From Strigops habroptila (lineage: Eukaryota; Chordata; Aves; Psittaciformes; Psittacidae), in the NCBI RefSeq assembly GCF_004027225.2, contig NC_044288.2, positions 4,308,719 to 4,372,718 of the forward strand: a stretch of 64,000 bases of DNA. Direction: 5' to 3'. The notes beneath the pieces are model-generated. The model saw only the letters and a list, made by a program, of their open reading frames with translations. It was not told the origin of the DNA and made no database searches. The position numbers and the translations under genes are program-made. Positions 46,076 through 59,899 of the stretch are shown here, piece after piece; position 1 is the first letter of the stretch, and every line of letters starts with the position of its first letter.

Positions 46076-47160
46076 CGGCCGAGAAACAGCGTTATAAGTG
46101 ACCCGAGGCCCGTGCTGCGGGGCAGCGGAGTGCTCAAGGCCGGGTTGTACGGGGCTTGGAGCAACCTGCTCTAGTGGAAGGCGTCGCTGCCCGTGGCAGG
46201 GGGTTGGGACTTCAGGAGCTTTAAGGTCCCTTCCAAACCACTCTGTGATTCCATATCAGTCACGTTTCTCCAGTATCCCCATGGAGAACGCTTTCCCAGA
46301 GCCGTGCGAGCACCCACATCCCTTGGCTGGCTCCCACAGCGAGCACCAGACTTCCCAGAGTGGCTTCCCAGCAGCTCTCAGTGGTAGAAAACACACGCCG
46401 AGTGCCAGGATGCTGCAGCAGCAGCCATTGGAGTTCTGGTGGTGGTTCTTCGTGCTCAGGAACATTAGCCAAGATTGCTGTTAAAAATAGTTCCTGCAGC
46501 AGCTCCACTGCTAAGTTCAGCGATGGAAAGAAAGAGGAGAACGCAATCAAGCAATTACAGCCATGCTGAGTCCAGCAGGCTGGGCTGGTGTCCTCAATGC
46601 CGGTTTCTACAGGACCGAAAGAGGCCATAGTAAGGATGGATCCTACAAATGCTGTACCCAGGCTCCCTTTTAAGCGTGGCAGGAGATAAGCGTGTTAATT
46701 TGTATATGGAGGTGTGACATCCAGAGGACTGTCCCACTGCAGCAGGCAGTGCATAAAGCTGCAGGCTCTACTGTTTAGGAGAAGTATTTTAAATAAGGAG
46801 CAGAACCACACACTGTTCCCTTGCTTTCAAGTCTGATTTTACCTTACAGGCTCAGCAAAGACTTCAAGTTGTAGCAACAGGCAAACAGTCAAAGTTGACC
46901 CAACACTAATCTGGGCATCAGATTCATTCTTCTGCCATCAACTGTTGTACAGGGCTCTGCACAGGAGGTTTGCGTATGCCCATGTGAAAGTAATTCACTA
47001 GTTTCAGTTAGTTTCATTCTTTAGAGTCAGAGACCGCAGAACTAAAGCTGGAGGAGAGACTGCTGTAACAGATGTAAAGTCCTCTACCCTGCTTACAAGA
47101 AGGAACTGCGAACCCACCAGTGCCAATGTCTAAACTGCAACAGAAAGAAGCTCCGAGATG
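46076..47160. other. Intergenic gap between PPP1R8 promoter and STX12 3' end
   Basis: It holds a CR1 fragment at 46135-46253 and otherwise unique sequence. The two genes are transcribed in the same direction, with about 1.3 kb separating the STX12 poly(A) signals from the PPP1R8 start codon. Confidence 0.6.
46135..46253 (+). repeat. CR1 LINE 3' fragment upstream of PPP1R8
   Basis: 'ggagcaacctgctctagtgg' through 'ctttaaggtcccttccaaac' and 'ctctgtgattcc' is the CR1 3' end in plus orientation, about 220 bases upstream of the PPP1R8 ATG. Confidence 0.85.
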
Positions 47161-47174
47161 GACTTTTAAAAGTG

Positions 47175-47274
47175 TTTATTGATGGTTATTCGATGGAATG
47201 ATGGCGCAATAGTGCAAACCACTGTGGAAATGGGAGAACACACTCCCTTCCCAGCTTTCAACATTTACTTTATT
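47175..47274 (-). terminator. STX12: Poly(A) signals for STX12
   Basis: Minus-strand AATAAA hexamers lie at 47274-47269 and 47180-47175, about 1.24 and 1.33 kb beyond the STX12 stop codon. The implied 3' UTR (47160-48510) contains no other recognised feature. Confidence 0.55.
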
Positions 47275-48510
47275 ATACAGGAGACATGGAATAAAGATTA
47301 AATACAAAATGGGTCAGTATGCTGCATCTACCACACTCCACTGGGCTTTGGGCAGATTAGTGTTCCCTCAGTGCATGTCAGCTCAGAGCTACATTGAAGG
47401 GGAGAGTGGCTGCTACATCCTGCCCAGCTCGAGTAGCAAGACAGCTGGAACCAGCAATCTTTTCATTTGCACACACATCCTCAGCCTGAAAAACACAGCA
47501 CTTCACTCAGCCAGTTTCTGCACTTTCTGTTTCATAAACAGTGGAAAATACCAGATGTTCACAAGCCACACATAATATTTACTAGTGCACTACAAGTGAG
47601 CTTCAAGAGCACTTCTTCAGAAGCAAGATTTCAGCTAATACTCATCTATCCCGTAAACTTAGGTGCCCACTTCCTCATCTTTGTGTGATTTTCTCCCTGG
47701 AAGCTTCTAAAACCACTTAGGAGTGAGCAGCTAAACTTTGTATTTCTAGTGCTTGAGAGTCAGCATTGGAAGATATTTATTTGTCCAACAATAAACCACC
47801 AGCTATTTTCTCTAAGGAAGCTGAATTGTTAGATTACAAGTCAAAGAACATCCTGTCCCCAAATGATGCATTTTGGAAAAGAACAACCCCAACCACGCTC
47901 AAAAAATTAACCACCACAGTTACGAGTCTCGAGGCTGAACTGACCAGCACCCAGTGGTTCCAGCTATCACCCATGCATACTTCTCCTTGCCTTTCCAATC
48001 TCTAACAACATCTCTTCAAGAGAATCTAGAATCACAGCCACTTGGAGACTAATAAAACCATGGGGCAGACCCTGGAGACTTTAGAAACTGCTGGATTAAG
48101 GTAATGTGAACCGGTGTTGTGCCATCTTTGAATGTCATTCTTATTCCAGTCCAGCAAAGTTACCTATACATATATTAACATTGTGCCACTTGTCAAAAAC
48201 ATCTCCAATTATTGATCACACTTCAGCATACAGTTGGGACAGGGAATAATACATTACAGAAAGCAAACCCACAAGATTTTAGTTACATAAAACAATATAA
48301 TTTGTATATAAACTGATAAATACTGTCTCCATGGTTCACTAATTCCAAATGCTAGTTATCTGCACATTAGTTGCTAATATCTATTACTAGAAGTAGTTCC
48401 AGCTTGTGCTCTCTCAGGGTGGTCAATTCATTTCTGAGACTTGTCAGCCTGTTCGCTCTGAGGGGAAAAAAAAAAATCTCAGCAATGAGATTAGGTTCCA
48501 TGGGAAGATT

Positions 48511-51500
48511 TCATGCTGTCGTCCACCAGATAATGAATCCTATGATTATAGAAGTCACAGCAAGACCAAGAATCAGGATGCAGATCTTCTTACGGGATTT
48601 CTTCTAAAAAAAGGAAAAAAAGAAAAGCCGCTGGCACCAGAAGCAGATGACCAAGAGGAAAAAGCAGGTCTAGCAGTTAATGTTACTAACTTTAGTGAAC
48701 TAGAGCACTAGATGCCCATGATTACTCAAGAGAAGTAACCAGTATAGTCTGAACACTTTTACATGTTCCTTAAACTGCATGATCCAACAGATAAATGCAT
48801 TAGTTTTAGGAGCATGTGGTCTAAGAGATGCAGTTAAGTTAGAGCGTGACAGGTTTTGCTTCTCTTAAGGAAAATGCAAACTTTACTGCAAGTTGGCTAC
48901 AAAAAGAGAACTTGACATCACCTACCACAGGTTTTTCATCCTAATGGACAAGAGGAATTTTCATCCTAATGGCTTCAAAGGAAAGCCAAACATCTTTAGC
49001 AGTTCTCTCATACATTCTCCCCTTGGCCACTTGGGGTTGGTGTAGAAATAGTATTGCATTTCTACAGCTTAAATCACAGAATCACAGACTGGTTTGGGTT
49101 GTCTGGTGTGCTGCAGACCTCTGTATGTGTCTTGCTATGCCTCTATTATTGCTCAACTGGACACTGACAATAATGCAAGCCTACAGAATTTACCTGATAA
49201 TAGGCAGCTCTCTGTAACTGCTCACTGGCTCTTTCCACATGGACTTCTGCACTTTCCACATTTGCCTCTATGCTATCTATGGAAAAATAAGAGAAGTCAA
49301 TGTAAAGTATTTCAGAGCTTCAGTGTTTAAAAAAAAAATAATAATCAGAAGTACAATCCTTTTTATTATAAAATACTAGAAAATTTAATCTATGTAGGCA
49401 AAAACATGTAATTGAACTAAGAAGAGACTTCCCATTACCCAAACACACTTACCAATCATATCTCCTTGGTCATGAATCATCATGGCTAAATCCTTAAATA
49501 TCTGATTGACATCCAAAATGTCTGCCTGAAGATAACAGTTTAACAAGTTACAACAAACGCTGGTTCCAACGTTTCTAATCCTCATTCTTAGTACCTCTTC
49601 TGACCGTTGCTCAAAGTGTCGGAACAGATTCCATCATTCTCTGACTGAGGTGATTTGAAGCTACTATCTGTGGAAGCTGGGATTAACACAGGAGCCTACA
49701 ATATTCCTGCCATTGCATATTTGTTTCATCCCACTAGCAATTAGCACAGTATGGAATTGAGATGAACATTGCAACATGAGTTGCTCCTACCATTTGAAGG
49801 ACCACCAGTCAACACTGAAGGAAAATATACCTAGTCTCCTTCAACAGGAGCAGGGAGATTGATCTTGGCATCAATCCTCTCTACAAGGAACTCTGTTCCT
49901 CCACCTTCAGATCTCCTCAGCCCATCCCATTAGTTAGCACTGCACGACTTCTTTGGTTTATCTCCCAATACCGTTAAACTGTGCAGGAACTACTGGTCAC
50001 CTCTAATTGCCTGATTGCTGTTTCTCTTTCTTTAATGAGTTCAAGGTCCTGTTCAGTTATTCCCACATCTTCTTCCCGAGACTGCATTTGATTCCAATCT
50101 TCACCACTGGAAAGAGATGGAAAGAAATTACAACCCTTTGTGTAGGGACTTCCATGTTCCATTTGTAGCAAAGCAGCAGCGAGTTAAACTTGAAACGTTT
50201 CCTACAGAACAACCCCCAGGTTCCTGGTCCTGCAACTGTAGAGAGACAGCACTCATTTGTGACAACATTTACAGAGGGATGGGACGTGTAAGATCGGTCT
50301 CTTGTTAAAGGATTTATACAGACAGGGCCAGATTTCATTCCAGTTTCTCAAACATACATACAGCAGGAACTGGCACAGTGACCACAGAAGCTTCTGGAGC
50401 GTCCCAAGTTCTCTTTACCACACTGTAGAGTTGATACAACCTTTTACAAGCTTATCTATCTACTATGACAGACACTGTTACTGTCTGAAAGGTGACCATT
50501 TTCCTCAGGGCAGTGATCACACAATCGACATTTAAGGAGGATAAACTCCTGGTGTGTGCAGTTAATTTTGTACATTGTATATTACAAGTGCTGTAATAAT
50601 TGCATTTCAAATCTTTCTGCTTTGCATTCAGTTCGCAGAGCCTGGCCCAAGTTACACTAACATATCTTACATCAAAACTTCAGTTATTTGTAGTTAAAAG
50701 TATAACATCAAGAGGACAAGAAGTTGTTACCTATCAAATGAAACAAGCTGTTCTTCTCTGAACCGCTCATCTGCCTGCAAGACAGAAAGGAGTTGTGAGT
50801 CTCTCAGACTACCAAGACCCCTTGTAAAATCAACAGGAGTATCTTGAAAACAAAGGCATAAGCTATCCAGAGAGTTGTCCTAGAATGCCACTGTCCCTTC
50901 AGCTTTCAGATTTAGGTTAGTTAAGATTAGATTTAGATTCGTCTTTACATGTAGTTTTTAGATTCAGATTATCTCTGCAAATCAGACGCAACTGCGCGAT
51001 CAGAAGCAGCGAGTCCCTTTACTCAGATGTTGTTGTTTGTCACTTCCTTTCTCAACATGCAGCAAAAGATTTAGAGCATAATCCAAAGGGTAAATGTGTT
51101 CCCTTGTAGAAATTCAGAATGCACACCTAACAAAGGCCCAAGGCAAGGGGAGAGAAATGCTTTCACTGGCCTTTTTATTACGAGTTCTTAGTAGCCACAG
51201 GGGGTTGTCAAAACGTAACAGGGAGAAGATTTGAGTGTACACTGGAGAGAGTAGCAGGACAGAAGCTATAAGAAAATAAAGAAACATAGTGAGAGATTTA
51301 TGATGTAATTTAAAGTGTGGAAAGCTTCCAACTGACCTCTTAAATTTTATAGCCTAGGGCTGACGTCAGGCAAAGAGCAAGCCTGCAATATTTTGCTATT
51401 AACTGTACTGTGACTGTGCATCTCATCCTCCACAACATTTGCAACTACCAGGATTCCTTCCCTCTTCTACTAATGTTGACAAGGGGTACACTGAAATGAG

Positions 51501-54500
51501 TGCCTACTTACAACATCTGAAATGACAAAACTGATGCACTGAGGCCTCAACTGCACTTGGCAATGTGTCCGTAGACAGCTATGAAGTTGGTACAAGATGG
51601 TGAAGTACAAAATCTCTCAGAAGACTTGTAGTTCACTCTATCAATACAGAATTCCTACAAATACTTACAGAGATGCGGGAGCCAGCTCTTGCCCTTGCTA
51701 CAGTCTCTTTTTCCTTCTCTGACACTCGCCTCTGGACTGCTTGGAAGTTATTTAATGCCGCGGAGAAGTCATTCATTAAACGTTCTTTCTGAAGTCTCTG
51801 CTGGCGCTAAAGGATTGACACAAAAAGAAGTGTTCAGATATTCCCATTCATGACAATGGAACTGTCAGACTCTGACAAAAACACCATCATCAGAACAACA
51901 ACAAATGCTGGCACTCAAAGTGATCTTTTGGTTCCAGGATTCTGGGGCACTGGAGAGAACAAAAAGCCCATCATATTTTAACTGGTTGTACCAAATGCTC
52001 TATGCCTTACCTATTGCAGAATAGCTCTGTGTAATAAGGTTCTCTACTTTCAACCTAGTTTGAAGTCTGAAGTAGATGTCTTCTACACCATTACTTTTAT
52101 TCAGACCACAACCCAGTAATCTACCACATTTAATTACATACCTTTTGGATACCTACAATGCCTTTACCTGCCATTCCTCTACTTAGCCAACTTGGTAGTA
52201 CTTAACTTTCTCTTGTCCTGGTAAGACATCCCCCTTAACTTTCTTACAAGTATAGGAAGCCCTACACTTCCAGGACTAATGACAGCACCATGACCCCAGT
52301 TTCATAAGCCATCTCTTCCAGCCATGCCACACTACAAGCCTGCTGTTATTTGATCAGAGAACATCCTTAGTCCCAATAACCATTTCAGTTTAGCTGTTCT
52401 CCAAATACATTACTTGCAATGCCCTGTTTCATCCTCATTTTACAGTATCAACTTATTCAGCCTCTGTGGGACGTCTCCTTCGAGTGTTGTGTCACAGGAA
52501 ACCAGAAGTTGTGAAAAAGCTTGTCCCAAAGGACACTCAATAGTCTGGTCAGTTCTTATGTTTTCCATTAGAGAGATTCCCAACAGCTGCCTCAAATTGC
52601 AGCTTTCCAGTATTGTAATCCTTCAACGAGTTTGTATCAATTCAAGAGCAACTTCAAGGAAATAAACGTTTTCAATTACTTATTTTTCCTATTCTAAGCC
52701 ACTACAGCAGCCCCAGAACACACTGCAGCTTCCAGCTGAGCTGTCTGGAAGCAACAGCCCTTCTGCCAGAGGAGATCCTCAGCATCTTGATGCCAGCTCC
52801 TGCAGATTTTGACTGGACTGCTCCAACAAGCTTCATTAGGCTTCAAAAGTCACTGCTGCATTCAGTGCTATGCATGTGATGGGAATTTATTCACCAGGGG
52901 GAGATCAACTGAAAAATAGCTGCTGAACAAACAGACAAACCATGGCCATGCTTACAACTGGCATATAAACCTTTAAATACAGACTAAGACAACATCTGCT
53001 GACCCATATCCACAGATCATCCCACGACACTATCACAAAGCATGGCAGTGATTTAAAACACAGCAGGAAAATGCCAACAGCAGAGGACTGTCCCCTTTTC
53101 CCTTTCCCATGGGCAAGGGGAACTCAAAGGACTATTTGGCAAGAGATAAAGTCATAATCAATGCCTCGCTGTATTTTGCTGTATTCAAATATGAGCTAGG
53201 TGAGTCAGCTTCTCCCCCCAAATGAATCACATGCAGGGGAAAGCTTTTTGGCATGACCACATTTCACGCTAACATGCAGTTTGCAAGGAGTTCTTATCCT
53301 AAAACAATGCCTCACATCACCAGGCACCTTGTAAACAGGTTTATTTTTCAGATATGTACTCAGAAAGACATGCTCAGCTCTTCCCAAACATTTAAGGCTT
53401 CTTATCCACATGTGAGTAAGTTTTACATCTATTTGCCACCGGGAAATATTGTTCTCCCAGTGCCATATAAGCAGCTGGGATGTAGCCAGTTTAATTGTTT
53501 CCCTACTTCAACACCGTTCTTCATTGCAAAAGGCTGCTGCCTCTTCAGCTGTGCCAGTTGAAGCTCTGTGAGGCTGTGGTCTAAGCTAGTTTCATGAAAT
53601 GAGGGATTTAAACGTACATCCAGACAAATTCTGTGTGCCTACCTGTTCAGAAGCAGAGAGAGGAAGTGGTAGAGACCCCAACTCCTTTAGGTATTCATTG
53701 GTCCCTTTGGCAAGGTGGTTTGCAGAATGCTGTAGCTGTTGTCTGAAACAGAAGTTCAAAAGCAGTTACACAAGCTTCTACCTAAAAAGCAGTCTCTGAG
53801 CATTCCATTTTCCAGAATAATGACTGAGTAGGGAGGCTGAGATCAAACATCTTTATGATGGGGGTTTTTTTGGTCATCCTAATGGATGAGAGATGTACTT
53901 TTAGGTTTTACCATCAACTTGACTCTGGACTATGCTTATAAAAAGATTCAAAGTGCTGTTCTCCCTGCTAGCTAGTATAAATCAGTAGTTTTAAAAAGAT
54001 CTTTTTCTCCAATGGCATAAGAGAGAGAAATTCAAGAGAGACAACTTTATTCAGCGCACATAAGCAGTCTTTCAGAGTGAATTCCTTGTGGTACAGTCAG
54101 TAACTAACTGTTCACGACAACCACCATTGGTTCACGTACATTTGATACAAGTACAGACTGGCAGATACTAAATTCTTACATTTATGTGAAAATTGGTGGT
54201 CAGAGAGAGGAATGATCAAGCTTCTGCTTTGAGAAATGCAAGGCTTTCCCTTGAGCCTTTATGTTTTCCAACAATTCCAATAGCTGCAATTCACAGCTAT
54301 TGCTGCAGAGGATCTGGTGCAGCAGCACCTTCCTTCGTACCACATTACAGAGAGACACTAGTGCCACTGATGGACAAGATGATGTCTTGACATTACCTTC
54401 AAAGAGGCACTTTATTAGAAACAGTGCTTCACAGAGAACAGAACCACACATTTTATTTTGCAGCCATATGCAGAAAAGCTAATACTGCAAACCAGAAGAC

Positions 54501-57500
54501 ACAAAATACTAAACCAAGGACCAATCTTTCAGCATTCAGTGGACACAAGATGCTTAAGTGAAAGTCACCCATTACAGCCCAGTAAACACACAAATCAAAG
54601 TATGCAGGCTGCATTATTGTATAATTTGACCTGCAGTATGTGAGCCAAATAAACCACCCCTGCATTTTTGTATGAAACTTGTATGGCAGCTGACGCTCTG
54701 TGGAGTGTAACCACTCTCACCCTAAAGAGGAAGGCCTTTTTGACAACAAAATTACATGTATGGTCACTGGTGATTAGTTCTTCAATGTACTGATTCAATA
54801 CAGACTGGGTCAACTGAGCAGCTCAAGCAAACAAATTCTTTTCTCTCCCAACTGGGCTGATCTCATCCTTCAAATGTAGTGTATGAACTTATCCAAAAGA
54901 TGGGGAAATTGCATATTCCGAGACTGGAGGTACAGTCACATGAAGAGATAATGAAAGAACTTTCAAGTTACCCTCTTATGACTCCAGAAATTATTCTTCT
55001 CATGACTTGCTATTTATGCTTTACAAGTTTGAGAAGATGCACAGACGTACAGCCTCCCTGTTCAGTCTCTATAGGAGTCAGTCTGGACTATGCCTGTTTA
55101 AATGTCTCCTCTATTGTTCCCCACTGACATATTCTTCTTCTGAAAGCACATGCGGCACTTTGGCTGCCATATAAGATTGCTAAACTTTGTAGTGCCTAAA
55201 TCCATCTGTACTACAGCTACTTTTTCATTATGGGTCTTCCTTGCTGTTTTTCTTTGTTGCTCTTATGTGAGGACCAAGTACCTAGTATGGCATTAATTTC
55301 AGCTAAACCACAAGCAAAGCTACTATGACTAGTCCTCAAGAGTACAGCTAATGCACGGCTGACGTACTACTACCCTTTTTAAATACACACCACGATTTCT
55401 AACTATTCCTATCCACCAGTTTTGAATGGCTTCTCCAGAGTCCTGCAGTAACACCTTAATTCATCTAGTAAACTACTTAATGCAACTAGTCATGTTTGCT
55501 TTGTAGGACTTTATTAAACTTATCAAATAAAGCATCTCCCCAAAGCAAGTAACCCCGTTCCTTTAAGAATACAGACAGAAATGAAAGAGAACCTATACAA
55601 ATGTTAGCTTATTTAATACTTACAAGTTCTCATGAAGCTTGCTGGAATCCTGCTTTGTTCCCAACTGGCTCATCAAATTCCTTATTTGAGCAGCTGAAGA
55701 TAAAGAGATCACATGATGAGTTAGTAAGACAAGTTCTAGTGCATTTTATTCCTTCTTTAATGTATTCTTCTAGCTTTCCCTATAGGACTTCTCTCAATGT
55801 TTGACTTAACTCACACTGGTAAGACAACACTTAAGTTCTTTGCTTTACATGCAAAACCACCTCCATTTAGACATGATCCAGCCTAACAGATTAACTTTCA
55901 GCTAAGATAGTGAGCCATACATCCCCTGAAGACAAGTCTGTGGAGCTAAAGCCTTGTGTACTTCTCTTCCTATCACTTAAACTATATCTGAATTTGTCTA
56001 CTCATGACAGCCCAAACCTTCCACAACACTGGCACAACCCATCTTTCAAGAACAGCAGACAGCAATGGTGCACTTCATGGTCAGCTTACACCAATGTGAC
56101 ATCATATGGTAGCAAGAAGACATATTCCAGCCCTCTTTCTCCCTTACCTCCTATGTTTTTCCACTGTTTTCCCTGCATAGGCACTGATGATCATGCAAAC
56201 ACACAAATGAACCACATCAAACCATTACGTACCTGAAAAGCAAGTATCAAGTTCTCTCCCCACTCCCTTTTCCATAGATTACTTTTTTTGACATCTTAAC
56301 AAACTGATCTGGTTTATTCTGTGGCTGCACGATGTTTAGCATTACTAAGGATGCTGGGCACAGCACTTGTGACAGCAGTACAAGGTTCCATGGCTCAAAT
56401 TGATCATGTAACCATACGCTACCCCATCGGCACTGAGAGAGGCAAGGCTGAGGAGGAGCAGCTTATTATAGAAGAGGCAGCAGAACTGAGTTGAAATACC
56501 CCATGAGTTTAATAATTCAGTGATATCCTACTGGTGTAATTCCTGCTTTCAGCCTGGAGCAAGCCACTGCAGTTGGTTAAAGGTGTTGCCGAGGAAACAT
56601 CACATTCCTACAATGGCCACTTTTAAACTGATGTTCGATGGCTTGTAACAGTGGCAGCTCAGGAAGGTTGCAATGTGGTTTAATCAGTAAATAGGCAAGA
56701 ATTCCAGCTTTGCACCCAGCAAGGGGTTCTCACTGAGAATTCTAGACTTCTGTTAGCTCATACAGTGAGGAGTTGTTTAGCAACTCCTCATACACTGAGC
56801 TGAGGATGCCTTCTCGCAGCAAACCCACAGTTCTGTCACCCACAGCAGGGCCAGAATAGTTCATCTGTCCATTTAACTTGACCACGCTCTGTGTGCGGGT
56901 ATCACTTTGCACATGGCATTTGCACTACAATGTCGAGGTACTCGGGGATGCATTTTTTCCTCCACTGGGGGATATGCTTGTGTGAGTCCCATTTCCATGC
57001 CAGGCACTGGGCTTTTTGCCCTGGTCTGAGCCAGGTTCAGCAGTTCACTGTGTTTAGTCTATCTCAGCCAACAGCAATGCATGAAGTCTGTGCAAAATGA
57101 GAGCAAAGTGTCTGGGAGGCCAAAGGAAAGGGCTGGAGCTCTTCACCTTTATTCTCTGGACAGTTGGTATACGTATCAACAGAGACAGCCCCCTCAGTGA
57201 ACAGCTTTCAGTCTCCAAAGCCTTTCAATTTTAGGCTCTAAAGCCTTCCACATACTGACTATTCTACACTTAAGATTACTTAAAGCATTTCAAGCTCTGC
57301 TCTAGGTACTCAGGTAATGCAACTGTCTTGCAAGCAACAGTTTTACCTGCTCAGGTCACCAGTTTCCTGTATTTTGTGTGTGAAATGCTAACAGAGTTTC
57401 CCAAAAGCAGTGCCCACTGTTTGCTTCCTGTTTTCCTGACAGGGAATGAAAGAAGAAGTGAGGACAGGCTTAAGGCTTCAGTATCTCCTCCTAGGCTTGA

Positions 57501-58966
57501 ATGGAAAGCTTTTATAAAACACTTTATAAAGTAAATTACTGTAACATTAAGTCAGATGTTCTGTGTGTTCCCACCCACCCTGGTAAAAGCTGAAAGGCCA
57601 TTTGTTTTGTTTGAGGCAGGCAGAGCACTAAGATAGGACAGCTGCTGGTCACGAGACAGTGGAAACCTGTCCTATGAGAAAGAGAAGCTGAAGCACTTAG
57701 AAGGGGGTTGTAGAAGTCCCATGGAAGGGAAAAGCCCCAGACTGCCAGTGGTATTTGATGGGCTTAGAAGCAACTCAATGATCAGCCATGCCCATACCAA
57801 GAGGAAATGACCATGACTGAGCAAAAGCAAAGCAGTTTCAGCAACATTAATAGCGCTGGATAATTCAATCAGAGGAGTCAACTTTCACAAGAACCAACAT
57901 CTTCAACTGACCTCACCCCTAAAACACACGGGTACTTGGACAGTTAATGCCTTTTTTAGCAAAGGCAGTATCCTTAGCAAGGGGTTATGTCGAACATTCT
58001 TTTGGAGGTGACTAATTTAGCAAGCAGTATTTCAGCGATCAGTAGTAGGATTTCACCCATTAGCTTACAATAGCCATAACTTTGTCGAATAACAACCATA
58101 TGACCAAGAAACTGCAGCACCATTTACTGCACTAGTCTGTTCAGCAGAATGCTTCCTTGCAGAATTTTAACCTGACAGAGGGGAGACTGAGATGAGCTCT
58201 GAGGCAGAAGTTGTTCCCTGTGAGGGTGCTGAGGCGCTGGCACAGGGTGCCCAGAGAAGCTGTGGCTGCCCCATCCCTGGCAGTGTTCAAGGTGTTCAAG
58301 GCCAGGTTGGACACAGGGGCTTGGAGCAACCTGCTCTAGTGGAAGGTGTCCCTGCCCGTGGCAGGGGGTTGGAACTGGATGAGCTTTAAGGTCCCTTCCA
58401 ACACAAACCAGTCTGTGTTCATAGAATATGAATTCTGCCAGCACAGTTCAGAGGAACTGGACACCAGTTCCATCAGCCTTCAGAGCTCTCTGCACCAGCA
58501 GCATCCCCCAGACACCCTGCATAAGGCGGGTGACAACCTCTGGCTCCCTGCTTCTACTCCAGCACCTCACTCCTCGTTGAGGGCTCCTACAGGCGAGGCA
58601 GCAGCCGCGCTCTCCCCAGGATGACGCCGGGTTCCAGTTCCACGGGGGAAGGGCGCAGCTCGGCACAACTGACACAGACATCGGGAGCGCAGGAACGCGC
58701 ATCCCCCCGGACCGGCGGACACCGATTACAGCGCACGGAGGAGGCAGCTCCGCTCCTCGCTGGTTCCCCCACCCCCGGGAGGCCCCGGCGCCTCAGGTTC
58801 CCCGCGGCTCCCCCGGGCGGGCTCCCGGTCACTCACTGTACTGCGCGATGCGCTGCACGTTGCCGCTGCATGTCTGGATGATGCCGCCGAAGTCCCGCGG
58901 CGGGGCGGTCGCGCTGGGCTGGGCGGTCGCGCCGGGCCGGGCGGTGTCCAGCGGGCCGAGCGACAT
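48511..58966 (-). CDS. STX12: Syntaxin-12 (syntaxin-13), endosomal Qa-SNARE
   Basis: Nine coding exons join in phase: 58966-58837, 55693-55624, 53742-53643, 51806-51669, 50774-50731, 50106-50001, 49525-49453, 49276-49194 and 48603-48511, giving 278 residues (human 276). Syntaxin-12 drives membrane fusion at recycling endosomes and contributes to autophagosome and melanosome trafficking. Seen: a variable Ala/Pro-rich N-terminus (1-22), an Habc region (about 24-145, beginning [16 protein letters not shown]), a SNARE motif (about 185-247) with the zero-layer glutamine at 216 in HDQGDMID, a basic juxtamembrane KKSRKK (249-254), a transmembrane helix (about 255-275) and a three-residue luminal tail (TTA). 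All exon junctions have GT/AG ends. The start ATG at 58966 lies in a CpG island. Confidence 0.97.
49073..49102 (-). repeat. Short CR1 3'-end scrap in STX12 intron 8
   Basis: 'aaatcacagaatcacagact' followed by 'ggtttgggttg' is the CR1 3' tail. It lies about 90 bases downstream of exon 8. Confidence 0.7.
58169..58424 (+). repeat. CR1 LINE 3' fragment in STX12 intron 1
   Basis: It runs from 'cctgacagaggggagactga' to 'aaggtcccttccaacacaaa' and 'ttcatagaatatg', including the intact 3' end. It is the inverted counterpart of 14690-14910 and 35603-35834 with high identity. Near 58280 the word 'ggtgttcaa' is duplicated in tandem. Confidence 0.9.
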
Positions 58967-59250
58967 GGCCAGGAGCGAGCGGCGCCGGACCTGGCTCTCA
59001 GGGCCCCGCGCAGGCGCCACCGCCGCATATCCGTGAGGCGCGGCCGCCGGCGCCTGCGCGCTGCAGCGGGGCGAGCCCGCGGGCTGCCGTGGTAACGGCG
59101 CTGCGGGAGGGCACCGGGGAACCGGGACAGCGCCACGGCAGCGGGAGCCGGCCGCACTCACCCGCCAGGGAAAGCCGTGGCCGGCTCGGTCATAGCGCCC
59201 GGTTGTGTGGGTGCAGTGCGGAGCAGGGCAGCGGATGTGCTGGGCTTCGT
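58600..59250. promoter_or_regulatory. STX12: CpG island and promoter of STX12
   Basis: Dense CpG sequence spans STX12 exon 1 and about 280 bases upstream of the ATG at 58966. No TATA box is apparent. No divergent partner gene was recognised on the plus strand. Confidence 0.7.
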
Positions 59251-59384
59251 GGGGTGAATCCTGCTGAAGCGCCGCTGGGATGCAGGAAATGCTCCCGGCT
59301 TTCAAAAAGACCCCGAATTTGTAATTAGTGCATTAAATTTCGTAATTAGTTTGCAGACAGTGCTGGTGTTGGGGCTGGAGCTGT

Positions 59385-59476
59385 GCAGCATCTGTGTCAG
59401 TGACATGCACAGTGGGATTGATGCAGAGGGAAGATTAGACGTTAGGAAGAAGTTCTTCCCTGTGAGCATCGTGGAG
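59385..59476 (+). repeat. CR1 LINE internal fragment with deletion
   Basis: 'agtgacatgcacagtgggat' joins directly to 'gattagacgttaggaagaag' and 'ttcttccctgtgagc'. Both are CR1 words that are further apart in full elements, so an internal deletion is likely. Confidence 0.65.
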
Positions 59477-59899
59477 CAGACAGGAAACTGGAATGGAGGG
59501 GAGGTTAAAAGATTGACCTGTGTCACCTAAGTTCTGATTTAAACTAAGTAACAGTTATTCTCTGACAATAGATGCACGAGCGTGGTGCTGTGCCACTGTA
59601 GTGGCCGGGCCATGTCCTCTCCCTGGCATGTCCACCTTCTTGGATCCAGGACACAGAAAGCACCTGCAGGCACTTGAAGGACCTGGTGAGCAGTTTGATG
59701 TGGGAGATCCCCAGCACGCGACGTCCTGGTGCAGGAGCACGACCTGGAGCAGAGCTGGTGGAGCAGGACACGCTCTGCGCCAGTGGAAGCAGGGAGAGGG
59801 GATGAGGGGACTCATGAGGCAGAAAACGAGTTTGCAGAACGAATTAAAGCAACAGAAATAGCTTTGGGAGAGATCCCGGTGACCCCGGTGTGCTCACAC

